From a bacterium (GTDB lineage: Bacteria; Electryoneota; RPQS01): a DNA stretch of 64,000 bases. The position numbers and the translations under genes are program-made. The stretch lies in NCBI GenBank assembly GCA_036504735.1, contig DASXUQ010000008.1, positions 186,001 through 250,000 on the forward strand. Reading direction: 5' to 3'. The notes beneath the pieces are model-generated. The model had not been told where the DNA came from. It ran no database searches and saw nothing but the letters and a program-made list of their open reading frames with translations. Positions 42,985 through 52,444 of this stretch are shown piece after piece (position 1 is the stretch's first letter; each line of letters begins with the position of its first letter).

Positions 42985-43176
42985 ATGGACGGATATTCAA
43001 ACATTAATCCGGCGGGAACGGTAACAGGCATTCAGAATGTGCAACCGGGAACGCCGTCCACACCGTCGCCGACCTATCCGCAACCGCAAGTCCCCGGCAA
43101 CCCGCAGAGCATCCCGGAAATCCCGGTGCCCGGCACCACGCCGCCCGCTCCGGGCCCGGCGCAGCCGGAAGCTTAA
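42985..43176 (+). CDS. Small proline-rich protein
   Basis: 63 residues, about one third Pro, with Gly, Thr and Gln making up much of the rest (for example TPSTPSPTYPQPQVPG). AAGGAGA lies seven bases before the ATG, a better ribosome site than most genes here, so it is probably translated. No signal peptide and no known family; a disordered linker or adaptor peptide is possible. The upstream 150 bases (42829-42984) are AT-rich and may carry its promoter. It ends 52 bases before the cytidylate-kinase-like gene. Confidence 0.6.
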   Translation: MDGYSNINPAGTVTGIQNVQPGTPSTPSPTYPQPQVPGNPQSIPEIPVPGTTPPAPGPAQPEA

Positions 43177-43228
43177 GACAGTGTGGAATGGCGGAAATTA
43201 GAATTGAGTATAAGGCGGGACGGTAGTC

Positions 43229-43969
43229 ATGGCACAGCGACTGGTGGATGCTTATCCTTCAAGCATCGAACATCGGCTGGATACCCAGCTCTCTCTTGCG
43301 GCGCGCATCCGGTCTCACGAGGCCCAGTCCGTGCCGAAGACCGCGCCGTTTATCACACTTTCGCGGCAATATGGCTGCGAAGCCATTGCGCTGGCGGAGG
43401 CCCTGATGCCCCGGCTGGCGGAGGCCGAAGGTCTTTCCGGCGAGCGCTGGCAGATGTACAGCCGGCAGATTCTGGAAACGATGGCGTCGCAGGAGCATCT
43501 TTCCAGCCGCCTGATTGAAGCGTTGGACGTGCACACCCGCAGCAACATCGAGGAGTTTTTCGATACGCTGCTGGGCAAATCGCCGCCGGATATCCGGGTG
43601 CTCAAGCATCTGGTGCGCACCGAACGCGCGCTGGCATCGATCGGGCACTGCATTATCATCGGTCGCGGCGGCGTGCTGCTGACCGCGGGACTTCCCGGCG
43701 GGATGCATGTCCGGTTGATCGCTCCCGAAGCATGGCGGCTGAGCCATCTGGTCAAGCAGTTCGGCTGGGATGAGCGCAAGGCGCAGGATTATCTGCATGA
43801 AGAGGAGAGTGGCCGCCACTCCTTCTTCCACAAATATCTGGGGCAAGACGAAAACGATCCGCTGCACTATGACCTGATTCTGAACGTGGCGCACCTTGGC
43901 CGCGAGGAGCAGGTGGCGGCGATCCTCGGCCTGTTCAACGAACGCCTGCCTAAGAAACCGAAACTATGA
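43229..43969 (+). CDS. Cytidylate kinase-like family protein
   Basis: 246 residues. APFITLSRQYGCEAIALAEALMPRL resembles the N-terminal nucleotide-binding segment of the 'cytidylate kinase-like' family, though the GSGG loop is altered (YGCEA). IIIGRGGVLL and MHVRLIAPEAWRLSHLVKQF match the later conserved parts including the Arg that contacts phosphate. Members are P-loop proteins of uncertain substrate, distinct from the essential Cmk. The gene overlaps the next by four bases and opens a three-gene coupled run (43229-45218). Confidence 0.75.
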   Translation: MAQRLVDAYPSSIEHRLDTQLSLAARIRSHEAQSVPKTAPFITLSRQYGCEAIALAEALMPRLAEAEGLSGERWQMYSRQILETMASQEHLSSRLIEALDVHTRSNIEEFFDTLLGKSPPDIRVLKHLVRTERALASIGHCIIIGRGGVLLTAGLPGGMHVRLIAPEAWRLSHLVKQFGWDERKAQDYLHEEESGRHSFFHKYLGQDENDPLHYDLILNVAHLGREEQVAAILGLFNERLPKKPKL

Positions 43970-44418
43970 ACCGGCGGCGCGCAGTCCTGGCGTTGCTGCT
44001 GGTGCTGATGGTCAGCGCGGCGCTGCCCCAGACCGGCGAGCAGGCGCGGCGGGGAAAAATCGTGGTGCGCGTCACGGGCTTTGCCGGTGACGCGGGACAT
44101 GCGCGGATCGGACTGTTCAATCAGGCGGACAGTTTCCCGCTGGATTCGGCCAAGGCGCTGACCGGCGCGCGGGTGCCGGTGCAGAACCATGAGGCCACGG
44201 CGGTGTTCGAGGACTTGCCCTATGGCACCTATGCGGTGATTGCCCACCATGACGCCAACGACAATTTCCGCCTCGATGTGAACTGGCTGGGCAGACCCCG
44301 CGAAGCGTATGGCGCGTCGAATAACCCGCGGGCGCGGCTCGGTCCGCCGCGCTGGAAAGACGCGCACTTTGAGCTTCAGTCTGACAGTACTATCATAGAG
44401 ATCAAACTGCACACTTAA
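43966..44418 (+). CDS. DUF2141-family exported protein
   Basis: 150 residues. N-terminal signal peptide (RRAVLALLLVLMVSAALP). The mature part is a beta-sandwich pattern typical of DUF2141: GKIVVRVTGFAGDAGHARIG, AVFEDLPYGTYAVIAHHDAN, DVNWLGRPREAYGASNN. DUF2141 proteins are small secreted or periplasmic proteins of unknown function, often with the 'P.G.Ya....hD.N.ng' pattern seen here. Start and stop overlap the neighbours (ATGA with the kinase-like gene, TAATG with the SDR gene), so the three are translated together. Confidence 0.85.
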   Translation: MNRRRAVLALLLVLMVSAALPQTGEQARRGKIVVRVTGFAGDAGHARIGLFNQADSFPLDSAKALTGARVPVQNHEATAVFEDLPYGTYAVIAHHDANDNFRLDVNWLGRPREAYGASNNPRARLGPPRWKDAHFELQSDSTIIEIKLHT

Positions 44419-45218
44419 TGGGCAATTCCCCCACGCACCTGACCCTGATCACCGGGGCTACCAGCGGCATCGGCTATGAACTGGCGAAACTCTTTGCCCG
44501 CGACCACCACGATCTGGTGCTGGTGGCGCGCAACGCGGAGAAACTGGCGCAAATCGTGCGCGACTTCGAAGCCCATTACGGCATTCGGGTGCGCGTGATG
44601 GTGAGGGATCTGGCTGCGCCGTCCGCGGCGCGGGAGATTTTCGAAGAACTGCAGCGCGACGGCCTGACCGTGGACACGTTGGTGAACAACGCCGGCTTCG
44701 GCGTCTTCGGCCTGTTTGCCGAGACCGATTTGCAAAAGAATCTCGACCTGCTCGCGGTCAATCTCACCAGCCTCACCGAATTGACCGGGCTCTTCCTGCC
44801 GCCGATGCTGAAGGCCGGGCGCGGGCGGATTTTGAATGTCGCCTCCACCGCCGGATTTCAGCCCGGGCCGTTGATGTCCGTCTACTATGCCTCCAAGGCG
44901 TATGTGGTCTCCTTCTCTGAGGCGCTGGCCGAAGAGGTGAAGAGCGGCGGCGTTACGGTGAGTTGCCTCTGTCCCGGCCCCACGGAAACCCAATTCCAGC
45001 AACATGCGGGCATGGAGCGCTCGAAGCTGTTCGAGCACGCCATGATCGACGCCGCGACGGTGGCCGAGGTTGGCTATCGCGGTATGCGGCGCGGCAAAAC
45101 ACTGATCATTCCCGGATTTCGAAATAAACTGCTTGTGCAGGTGGTGCGCTTTACGCCCCGCCGGCTCATTCCCCGCGTCGTGCGCTCCATGCAGGAGCAG
45201 CGGCGCAAACACACATAG
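44418..45218 (+). CDS. Short-chain dehydrogenase/reductase, DltE-like
   Basis: 266 residues. Cofactor loop ITGATSGIGYELAKLF (TGxxxGIG), NNAGFG, catalytic Ser in NVASTAGFQP and YYASKAYVVSFSEAL with the Tyr-x-x-x-Lys pair. The group (classical SDR resembling DltE/YqjQ) uses NAD(P)H on small hydroxyl or keto compounds; the substrate is unknown. The basic C-terminal tail (PRRLIPRVVRSMQEQRRKHT) may contact the membrane. Its ATG overlaps the stop of the DUF2141 gene by one base. Confidence 0.9.
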   Translation: MGNSPTHLTLITGATSGIGYELAKLFARDHHDLVLVARNAEKLAQIVRDFEAHYGIRVRVMVRDLAAPSAAREIFEELQRDGLTVDTLVNNAGFGVFGLFAETDLQKNLDLLAVNLTSLTELTGLFLPPMLKAGRGRILNVASTAGFQPGPLMSVYYASKAYVVSFSEALAEEVKSGGVTVSCLCPGPTETQFQQHAGMERSKLFEHAMIDAATVAEVGYRGMRRGKTLIIPGFRNKLLVQVVRFTPRRLIPRVVRSMQEQRRKHT

Positions 45219-45253
45219 TCCCTCCGCGACAATCCCACGCACACGGACCCCTT

Positions 45254-47422
45254 ATGCGCCTCTCGCTTACTGTTCTTCTTACCTTCCTGACCGCCGCCGC
45301 CCTGTCTGCCGAAATTATCCCGCCGCGTGAATTGCACGCGGTTCGCGGTCACGACCTGCGCATTGATGGTACTTTAGAAACCGCATGGCTCTCCGGCGCC
45401 GTCGCCGACAGCTTTGTGCAGAAGCGCCCTGTAGAAGGAGCGCCGGCCACGCTGCCGACGCGCGCTTATGTGATGTATGACAATGACGCGCTGTATGTCG
45501 CCTATCTCTGTCTGGACACGGCGCCGGACAGTATCACAAGCCGTGTTCAGCGCCGCGACAACACCGACCGCTCCGACGTGGTGCAGCTCATTCTCGATAC
45601 GTTCCATGACCGCCGCAACGCGTACGTCTTTACCGTCACCGCCAGCGGGGTGCAGGCGGACGGCACGATGTCCAATGAGAACATCGGCGACATGGCCTGG
45701 GACGCCATCTGGCAGTCGGCGGTGGGACGCACCGACAGCGGCTGGGTGGCGGAGATCCGGATTCCGTTTCAGAGCATCCGCCACGGGGGAGTGCAAGCGG
45801 ATGGCTGGGGCATCAATCTGGTGCGCTACATTGACCGCCGGCAGGAAAGCGCTTTTTGGCAACCGGTGAACCGCGAACGCGGTTTCCGCGTCAGCGAAAT
45901 GGGCTACCTGAAGGGGCTGGACCATATCGCCTCGGCGCGGCATGTGGAGGTACTGCCGCACGTGGTAGGACGCTGGGACGCTCAGGCCCCGACCAGCAGG
46001 TATTCTTCGCAGAACCGCTGGCGGAATCTGGGCATGGATGTCAAACTCGTTCCCGGCTCGGCCTGGACGATGGATCTGGCGTACCGTCCGGATTTTGCGC
46101 AGGTGGACGTGGACGACGAGATTATCAATCTCTCGGACTATCCGGTGTATGTTTCGGAGAAGCGGCCCTTCTTTCTTGAATCGAAGGAACTGTTTGACAA
46201 CGCGCCGGTCGCCCTCTTTTACACGCGGCGGATCAATGATCCGGTGGGGGGAGGGAAGCTGAATGTGCAGCGGGAGAATTTCCGGGCAACGGTGCTGGCG
46301 GCGCGGGACGATGCGACGCTGTACACCGGATTGCGGGACGCGGCGGCGGGACGCGTGGTGTGGAATCTTGGCCGGGTGAGCGCGGTCGGTTTCACCGGCA
46401 CGTATCTGCGGGATCGCGGCGCGTATACCGGATTGCATGCCGCCGCCGGATCGCTGGACGCGCGTATCCGCTGGCATGAACGCGACCGGCTGCTGCTGGC
46501 GGTATCGGGGGTGGATCGCAGCGGCGGCACCTCCCGGCCAGTGCAGGGCTCCGCGGATCTGTTCCACGATTTCCATTTTACCACCGCCGACGTCTCTTTC
46601 GATTATCGCGGCGCCGATTTCAACATCAATGATCTGGGCTGGGACAGCTTTTCCAACTACAGCCAGCAGCGGCTGTGGGTGGGGAAGGACTACTATCCGA
46701 AGACGTCCGTCTTTCAATATGTCGGCTACGATGTGAGCTATCGCTACCGCGCGCTGACGGACAACTCCCATCCCGAGACGTTTCTGGATTACAATCTCTA
46801 TGCGACGTCACGGGAGAATATCCAGTTTCAGGCCGGATCGGAGTTCGGCAACTGGCAGCGGCGCGACTACTGGGCGGCGGTGACGCCTTACCGCGACAAC
46901 TTCGGGACCTTCGCGCCGGAGTATCATCCGGTAGCCACGCATTGGCTGTGGATTGCTTCCGATCAGCGGAAGCCCGTGGAGGCGGAGGTGACCGCAACCT
47001 ATGGGTCGCTCTATGAAGGGCACAAATGGTCGCTGGATCCCGATGTCACGGTCAAGGTGCGCGAAAATCTTGATTTCATGGCGGCGATGTCGTGGCAGCA
47101 TGTGTGGGACTTGCAGTCGCCGACGATGCTCGAACTCGGGCTGACCAAGCGTAATGGGGACCTGAATTACGATCCCCGCGTGTGGCGGCTGCGGGCGCGC
47201 TGGTCGCCGACGCTGAACGTCTCGCTGCGCGGCACGGTGCAATGGCGCGAGGACGCCGCCACGGTACAGACCAACCTGTTGCTGGCGTGGAACTGGCGCT
47301 CGGGAAGCTGGTTCTACGTCGTCTATGACGAAGCCGGACGTCCGACCTATCCGCTGGAATTTGCCCAACCCGGCGACCGCACCTTGCGCCTGAAGTGGAC
47401 GTACTATTTTACGGTGGGATAA
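45254..47422 (+). CDS. Exported CBM9-like / DUF5916 protein with predicted beta-barrel
   Basis: 722 residues. Signal peptide with cleavage LSA-E. Residues about 30-220 form a CBM9-like carbohydrate-binding module (IDGTLETAWLSGAV, DDALYVAY-like YDNDALYVAYLCLD, and GWVAEIRIPFQSI). The rest matches the DUF5916 pattern: NLGMDVKLVPGSAWTMDLAY, RPDFAQVDVDDEIINLSDYP and EKRPFFLESKELFD, then many amphipathic strands ending in YYFTVG, as in outer-membrane barrels. DUF5916 proteins are widespread in FCB bacteria, and glycan uptake or sensing has been suggested. Located after the SDR gene with its own start region. Confidence 0.87.
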   Translation: MRLSLTVLLTFLTAAALSAEIIPPRELHAVRGHDLRIDGTLETAWLSGAVADSFVQKRPVEGAPATLPTRAYVMYDNDALYVAYLCLDTAPDSITSRVQRRDNTDRSDVVQLILDTFHDRRNAYVFTVTASGVQADGTMSNENIGDMAWDAIWQSAVGRTDSGWVAEIRIPFQSIRHGGVQADGWGINLVRYIDRRQESAFWQPVNRERGFRVSEMGYLKGLDHIASARHVEVLPHVVGRWDAQAPTSRYSSQNRWRNLGMDVKLVPGSAWTMDLAYRPDFAQVDVDDEIINLSDYPVYVSEKRPFFLESKELFDNAPVALFYTRRINDPVGGGKLNVQRENFRATVLAARDDATLYTGLRDAAAGRVVWNLGRVSAVGFTGTYLRDRGAYTGLHAAAGSLDARIRWHERDRLLLAVSGVDRSGGTSRPVQGSADLFHDFHFTTADVSFDYRGADFNINDLGWDSFSNYSQQRLWVGKDYYPKTSVFQYVGYDVSYRYRALTDNSHPETFLDYNLYATSRENIQFQAGSEFGNWQRRDYWAAVTPYRDNFGTFAPEYHPVATHWLWIASDQRKPVEAEVTATYGSLYEGHKWSLDPDVTVKVRENLDFMAAMSWQHVWDLQSPTMLELGLTKRNGDLNYDPRVWRLRARWSPTLNVSLRGTVQWREDAATVQTNLLLAWNWRSGSWFYVVYDEAGRPTYPLEFAQPGDRTLRLKWTYYFTVG

Positions 47423-47520
47423 CTTCCGACCTTAACCCCCTGCTGTACGCAGCGACCGTGGGACTGAAGGGGCAACGATTCCCTTTTGAATTTTCATTTC
47501 TCATTTTTTAATTTTCCTCT

Positions 47521-49035
47521 ATGACTTCTGAAACACAAACTCCACACGACGAACTTTCCGACGTCCTGCGTATGCGGCGCGAAAAACTGGCTAAGCTGCG
47601 CGAGATGGGCGTCAACCCGTATCCGTACCGCTTCGAGAAAGATACGCATATTCCCGATCTGCTTGCGGATTTCGACAGCAAGATCGAAACCGGGGAGCAT
47701 GAAGGGCCGCAGTTTTCCATTGCGGGGCGGCTGCACGCCATCCGGCTGATGGGCAAGGCGGCGTTTTGCCACGTGCGCGACGAATTCGGGCTGATGCAGG
47801 TGTACGTGCAGCGCGACCGCGTGGGCGAGGCGGCGTTCGACGTCTTCAAGCAGCTCGACCTCGGCGACATTGTGGGCTTTCGCGGCACGGTCTTCCGCAC
47901 CCGCACCAACGAGCCGTCGCTGCGGGCGCTGACCTTCGAACTGCTCTCCAAGAGCCTGCATCCGCTGCCGGTGGTCAAGGAGCGCGAGGGCCAGGTGTTC
48001 GACGCCTTTACCGACAAGGAGACGCGCTACCGCCAGCGGTATCTGGATCTGGCGGTAAATCCGGATGTGCGCGCCATCTTCCGCACGCGGGCGAAGATCA
48101 TCACCGCTATTCGCGGCTTTTTAGACGCGCGGGATTATCTTGAAGTGGAGACTCCCGCGGTGCAGCCGCTCTACGGCGGCGCGCTGGCCAAGCCGTTTGT
48201 CACGCATTACAATGCGCTGGATCGCGACTTCTTTTTGCGCATTGCCGATGAACTCTATCTGAAGCGGCTGCTGGTGGGCGGCTATGAGCGCGTCTACGAG
48301 ATCGCCAAGGACTTCCGCAACGAGGGCATGGACCGCTACCACAATCCCGAGTTCACCATGCTCGAGTTCTACCAGGCCTATGCGGATTTCGAAGAGATCA
48401 TGAATCTTTCCGAAGAGATGTTCCGCTATGTGGCCCAGCAGGCACTGGGGACGACCGTGGTCACCTATCAGGGGACGACCGTCGACTTCGGCAAGCCGTT
48501 CCGCCGCGTGCGGTTCTATGACCTGCTGAAAGATTTCACGGGCATCGAACTGCTGGGCATCGAACTTGCCGAACTGGTGCAGATTGCCCTGAAACACCAT
48601 ACGCCGATTACGCGTGAGATGGGCGAGGGCAAGATCCTCGACGAGATGATGAAGACGCACGTGCGCCCGCATCTGGTCGAGCCGACGATGATCTATGACT
48701 ACCCGCTGTCGCTCTCGCCGCTGGCCAAAAAGCACCGCGCAGATCCGCGCCTCGTGGAGCGATTCCAGCCGTTTGCGCTGGGGTTCGAACTGGGCAACGC
48801 CTTTTCCGAATTGAACGATCCACTGGATCAGCGCGAACGCTTCGAGGCCCAGCGCCGTCTGAAAGACGCGGGCGACGAAGAGACGCAGCCGGTGGATGAA
48901 GACTTTTTGAACGCGCTGGAGATCGGCATGCCTCCCACCGGCGGCATGGGCATCGGCGTGGACCGCCTGACGATGCTGCTCACCGACCAGACGTCCATCA
49001 GAGAAGTGATTTTGTTTCCGCAGTTGAGATCGTAG
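47521..49035 (+). CDS. lysS: Lysyl-tRNA synthetase, class II
   Basis: 504 residues, the bacterial class II length. N-terminal OB-fold anticodon domain ([20 protein letters not shown]), class II motif 1 region [20 protein letters not shown], motif 2 [19 protein letters not shown] and motif 3 [14 protein letters not shown]. It charges tRNA-Lys. The 98 bases before it contain an AT-rich TTTTCATTTC tract but no clear ribosome site. It is followed 59 bases later by an unrelated small gene. Confidence 0.97.
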   Translation: MTSETQTPHDELSDVLRMRREKLAKLREMGVNPYPYRFEKDTHIPDLLADFDSKIETGEHEGPQFSIAGRLHAIRLMGKAAFCHVRDEFGLMQVYVQRDRVGEAAFDVFKQLDLGDIVGFRGTVFRTRTNEPSLRALTFELLSKSLHPLPVVKEREGQVFDAFTDKETRYRQRYLDLAVNPDVRAIFRTRAKIITAIRGFLDARDYLEVETPAVQPLYGGALAKPFVTHYNALDRDFFLRIADELYLKRLLVGGYERVYEIAKDFRNEGMDRYHNPEFTMLEFYQAYADFEEIMNLSEEMFRYVAQQALGTTVVTYQGTTVDFGKPFRRVRFYDLLKDFTGIELLGIELAELVQIALKHHTPITREMGEGKILDEMMKTHVRPHLVEPTMIYDYPLSLSPLAKKHRADPRLVERFQPFALGFELGNAFSELNDPLDQRERFEAQRRLKDAGDEETQPVDEDFLNALEIGMPPTGGMGIGVDRLTMLLTDQTSIREVILFPQLRS

Positions 49036-49094
49036 GGCTTCGATAGCACTTCTTTAATTGTCATTCTGGACACCGCTTTGTAAGGAGTAGGCGT

Positions 49095-49520
49095 ATGGAA
49101 ATAGATCCTATTCTGATGCACCGTTTGTGGCGATTAGGGGACTTGCTTGAAGTTCGCGAGGAGGAGATCGATGTGGTTGATGACGTGCGCCATGTCCTAT
49201 CTCACAAAGGCATAAAGTACTGCGTGCTGGCCGAGGATGAGCTTGAGGACATACTGCTGCGGTACCACAAACGCTTGAATGGGCTCATGCCGGATTTCAT
49301 GGTACAGTACATGCATCTCCCGGCGGCTCGCAAACGGATCCTTGAAGCACTGAGAGTTCAGGAGAAGCCCGCCGATGTTGACGCGGAGAGAATCCTCCTA
49401 TGCACGTATGAACGCAACCTTGACGACATGATTCGGAATGGGCTTGTGGACGCCGCTCATGACATGGCCGCGCCTGACGACGAGGAGCGACCGGGGCGGT
49501 TCTTCATTTATGCCCTTTGA
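49095..49520 (+). CDS. Hypothetical protein
   Basis: 141 residues; AAGGAGTAGGCGT directly precedes the ATG, so it is very likely translated. The sequence is acidic and helical (EVREEEIDVVDDVRHVLSHK, EDELEDILLRYHKRLNG and ARKRILEALRVQEKPADVDAE) with no membrane segment, signal peptide or known motif. Lower GC than lysS and the permease on either side hints at acquisition. It may be cytoplasmic. I do not assign a function. Confidence 0.65.
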   Translation: MEIDPILMHRLWRLGDLLEVREEEIDVVDDVRHVLSHKGIKYCVLAEDELEDILLRYHKRLNGLMPDFMVQYMHLPAARKRILEALRVQEKPADVDAERILLCTYERNLDDMIRNGLVDAAHDMAAPDDEERPGRFFIYAL

Positions 49521-49573
49521 CCCCGACCCAGAGCGGTCGCGCCGATATGTAGACCGGGAACTGGACGCCGGAT

Positions 49574-49613
49574 GCCCCTATCCCCGGCCCTTTCCCCACT
49601 AAAGTGGAGAAAG
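49574..49613. repeat. C-run/G-run hairpin repeat with CCCCTATCCCCGGCCC lead
   Basis: The lead sequence and the hairpin (CTTTCCCCACT, loop AA, AGTGGAGAAAG, one mismatch) match the pair at 38837-38917 in order and content. Confidence 0.75.
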
Positions 49614-49647
49614 GGAGGGGAAATGGCCGGCATCACCATGACACGTT

Positions 49648-50880
49648 GTGAATAGAGGAGTTTTGCAAACACCCGTATACGTTGCGATGCGCTACTTGCG
49701 CTCGCGCTCACATAGCCGGTTTATCTCGCTCATCAGTTACCTCTCCATCGGCGGGGTGACGATTGGCGTGGCGGCGCTGATTATTGTGCTCTCGGTGATG
49801 AACGGTTTCGAAACCGAAGTCCGCTCGCGGATTCTGGGCGCGGACGCACATCTGCGGCTGGGCACCTACGGGGAGCATGGCCTTCCCGATTGGCCGGAGG
49901 CGGCGCAGATTGTGCATGGCGTGCCGCACGTGGTCGGAGTGTCGCCGTACATTTTCGAAAAGGGCATGCTGCGCGTCGGCAACTCCTCGGAAGGGGTGCT
50001 GATTCGCGGCGTAGATCCCGGAACACTGGGACAGGTCAGCGAACTGCCGCAGCACATTGTGGCCGGGCGCATGGAATTTTCGCGGGGCAACCTGCCGGGA
50101 ATCGTGCTGGGCCGCTTTCTGGCGGACCGCATGGCCCTGACCGTGGGCGACACCGTGGTGCTGTTTTCGCCGGCGGGGATGACCTCGACCTTCTCCGCGC
50201 CGGCGGTAAAAAAGTTTGTGATTACCGGCATATTTCAGACCGGACTGTTCGAGTTCGACGATGCCATCACCTATCTTGATGTCGACGTGGCGCGCGAACT
50301 GTTCCGCCGCGGCGACACGGTGGACGGTCTGGAAATCAAACTCGATGACATGGACGAGGCGGCGAAGGTCAAACCGCTGGTGGAAGAGAAGTTCAGCGGC
50401 CCCTATTATGTGCAGACGTGGTTCGAACTGCGGCGCACGCTGTTCTCGTGGATGAAGATCGAAAAGTGGATGTGGACGGTAATCCTCTCGCTGGTAATCA
50501 TCGTGGCGGCCTTCAATATTCTGTCCACACTGATTATGGTGGCGATGGAGAAGCGGCGCGACATCGGCATTCTGAAGGCGATGGGGGCCAAGGACCGCGA
50601 CGTGGCGCGGATCTTCAGCGCGCAGGGGATGATCGTCGGCGTGGTGGGCAGCCTGTTCGGCACGGCGCTGGGCTTTCTGATCTGCCTCGGCCAGCTCCGC
50701 TACAAGTGGGTGTCGCTGCCATCGGATATTTACTTTCTCGATGCTCTGCCTGTAAAGATGCAGCCGCTGGACTTTGTGCTGGTGGTCGCTATTGCGATTT
50801 TGCTGTCCTATCTTGGCGCGGTGTATCCGGCGCGGCGGGCGGCGCAACTTGTGCCCGTGGACGCCATCCGCGAAGGATGA
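49648..50880 (+). CDS. Lipoprotein-releasing permease, LolC/LolE family
   Basis: 410 residues. The N-terminus AMRYLRSRSHSRFISLISYLSI and IIVLSVMNGFETEVRSRILG are hallmarks of LolC/E. A periplasmic MacB-like domain (about 50-240) precedes three C-terminal membrane helices of the FtsX fold, with the coupling motif MVAMEKRRDIGILKAMGAKDRDV and a final AVYPARRAAQLVPVDAIREG. It would extract outer-membrane lipoproteins with LolD; the best LolD candidate in the window is 37 kb away. A single permease gene may mean a homodimeric, LolF-like transporter. GTG 49648 is used here; TTG 49663 and ATG 49687 are alternatives, with AGAGGAG between them and the GTG. Confidence 0.92.
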   Translation: MNRGVLQTPVYVAMRYLRSRSHSRFISLISYLSIGGVTIGVAALIIVLSVMNGFETEVRSRILGADAHLRLGTYGEHGLPDWPEAAQIVHGVPHVVGVSPYIFEKGMLRVGNSSEGVLIRGVDPGTLGQVSELPQHIVAGRMEFSRGNLPGIVLGRFLADRMALTVGDTVVLFSPAGMTSTFSAPAVKKFVITGIFQTGLFEFDDAITYLDVDVARELFRRGDTVDGLEIKLDDMDEAAKVKPLVEEKFSGPYYVQTWFELRRTLFSWMKIEKWMWTVILSLVIIVAAFNILSTLIMVAMEKRRDIGILKAMGAKDRDVARIFSAQGMIVGVVGSLFGTALGFLICLGQLRYKWVSLPSDIYFLDALPVKMQPLDFVLVVAIAILLSYLGAVYPARRAAQLVPVDAIREG

Positions 50881-50920
50881 GTGCCGCGTCTGAATCTTAG
50901 AAGCCCTTTTAACTTTGCGC

Positions 50921-52444
50921 ATGACTACACCGGTTACCTTGCCCCATATTAGCGCCGCCTCCGCCAAAACGGAGAGCCGCCTGGTGCTGATGCTTACCGC
51001 CATTGCCCTGCTGCTGCGCCTGCCGCAGCTCGGCGCCAGCTTTTACGGCGATGAGTATTTTTCGGTATTACGCGACAGCACCTACCTGCTAACGCCGACG
51101 GAGGACCGCTTCCGCCCGTTGTTCTTCTCATTGTTGTATCTGTGGCGGAGCATCGGCTTCAGCGGGGAAGTCGGCCTGCGGCTGTTGCCGCTGCTGTTCG
51201 GTGTCGCGCAGATTCCGGTGGCATTTTTCATCGGACGCCGGCTGGGCGGTGAAAAACTGGCGCGGGCTTTTGCCGTGCTGATGGCCGCATCGCCGATGCT
51301 CATCGAATTCTCGCAGGAACTGCGGATGTATTCGATGGTAGCGCTGCTGGCTCTCTTGCAAACGCTGTGCTATCTGCGGTTGCTGGAAAGGCCCGCCTTA
51401 GCGCGCTGGCTGATGTTTGTGCTGATCGGCCTTTCTGGAGTCTACACGCATCTGCATTACTGGATCTTCCTTGCGGGGTTTGCGCTGCTGTTTCTGATGG
51501 ATCGCCGCGCCTACCCGCTGTGGAAAGGGTGGGGGAGTCTGGCGGCAACGGCGGTGTTGTACCTGCCGAACATTCCGAACATCCAGCGGTTTGCGCAGGT
51601 GCGCGGCGGCGATTATGTGGTCCATCTGCCCAGCGCACTTCCCAAGCTGATCGCAGGCTTCACGCTGGGGTTCAATTACATCGAATTCGGCAGCGAAGCG
51701 GCGGGCAGGCCTGTGGGCTTTGGCGATGCCCTGCGGAATCTGCCCGTAATGCTGGTGGCGGCGGTTCCCGCGCTGTTGATTGCCTGGTCGCTGCTCAGAC
51801 TGCATTTCAAAAAACCTTTTCCGCGTACGCTGATCATCGGTCATGCGCTGTTTACCGTGCCGATTCTGCTGGCGTTTGCCGCCTGCGTGGTCACCAAGCA
51901 GTATTGGCTGCAACCCAAGTATGTGATCTTCTCCGCGCCGTTTGCCCTGCTGCTGATTGCCGAAGGCTATCTGGCGCTGACCTCCACCATGCTGCGCCGG
52001 ACCACGGCGGTGCTGGGAGTGGCGGTGTGCGTGGTGGCGCTGGCACATTTCTGGAATCCAAGGCATTATGGACGGCGGGAAGACTGGAGAGGTGCGGCCC
52101 AAACCCTGATGGAACGGGTGGGGCCGGAGGCACCGTTGCTCCTGCTGCCGGGGAATTATGCGCTGCTGAATTACTACAGCCCGGAAGCCGCGCATCGTGG
52201 CGAGATCGTGGACGTCGCGCGTGTGACGCAGCGTCCCGAGTCGCTGGCGGAAATGTACCACGGCAAGCAGATCTACTATCTGTGGAATGATATCCGGCGA
52301 ATCGAATCCGACCCGGACGATCTGGTGCTGCGCTCGCTTATTCAGCAGTTCGGCGCGCCGCGCGATGTCACGCAGTTCAATCCGCGGATGAAGTTATACC
52401 ACTGGACTTTGCCTTCTCCCAAAGCGGAGACGATTGCCCCATGA
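50921..52444 (+). CDS. Membrane glycosyltransferase, GT39/PMT-like (GT-C fold)
   Basis: 507 residues with about ten predicted helices. After the first helix comes ASFYGDEYFSVLRD, with the D-E pair expected in the first extracytoplasmic loop of GT-C enzymes. Later parts (EFSQELRMYSMVALLALLQ, YTHLHYWIFLAGFALLFLM) agree with the dolichyl-phosphate-mannose-like family. It would transfer sugars from a lipid carrier outside the inner membrane to a lipid or protein. The ATG at 50921 is preferred over TTG at 50915. The stop overlaps the start of the next gene by four bases. Confidence 0.83.
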   Translation: MTTPVTLPHISAASAKTESRLVLMLTAIALLLRLPQLGASFYGDEYFSVLRDSTYLLTPTEDRFRPLFFSLLYLWRSIGFSGEVGLRLLPLLFGVAQIPVAFFIGRRLGGEKLARAFAVLMAASPMLIEFSQELRMYSMVALLALLQTLCYLRLLERPALARWLMFVLIGLSGVYTHLHYWIFLAGFALLFLMDRRAYPLWKGWGSLAATAVLYLPNIPNIQRFAQVRGGDYVVHLPSALPKLIAGFTLGFNYIEFGSEAAGRPVGFGDALRNLPVMLVAAVPALLIAWSLLRLHFKKPFPRTLIIGHALFTVPILLAFAACVVTKQYWLQPKYVIFSAPFALLLIAEGYLALTSTMLRRTTAVLGVAVCVVALAHFWNPRHYGRREDWRGAAQTLMERVGPEAPLLLLPGNYALLNYYSPEAAHRGEIVDVARVTQRPESLAEMYHGKQIYYLWNDIRRIESDPDDLVLRSLIQQFGAPRDVTQFNPRMKLYHWTLPSPKAETIAP

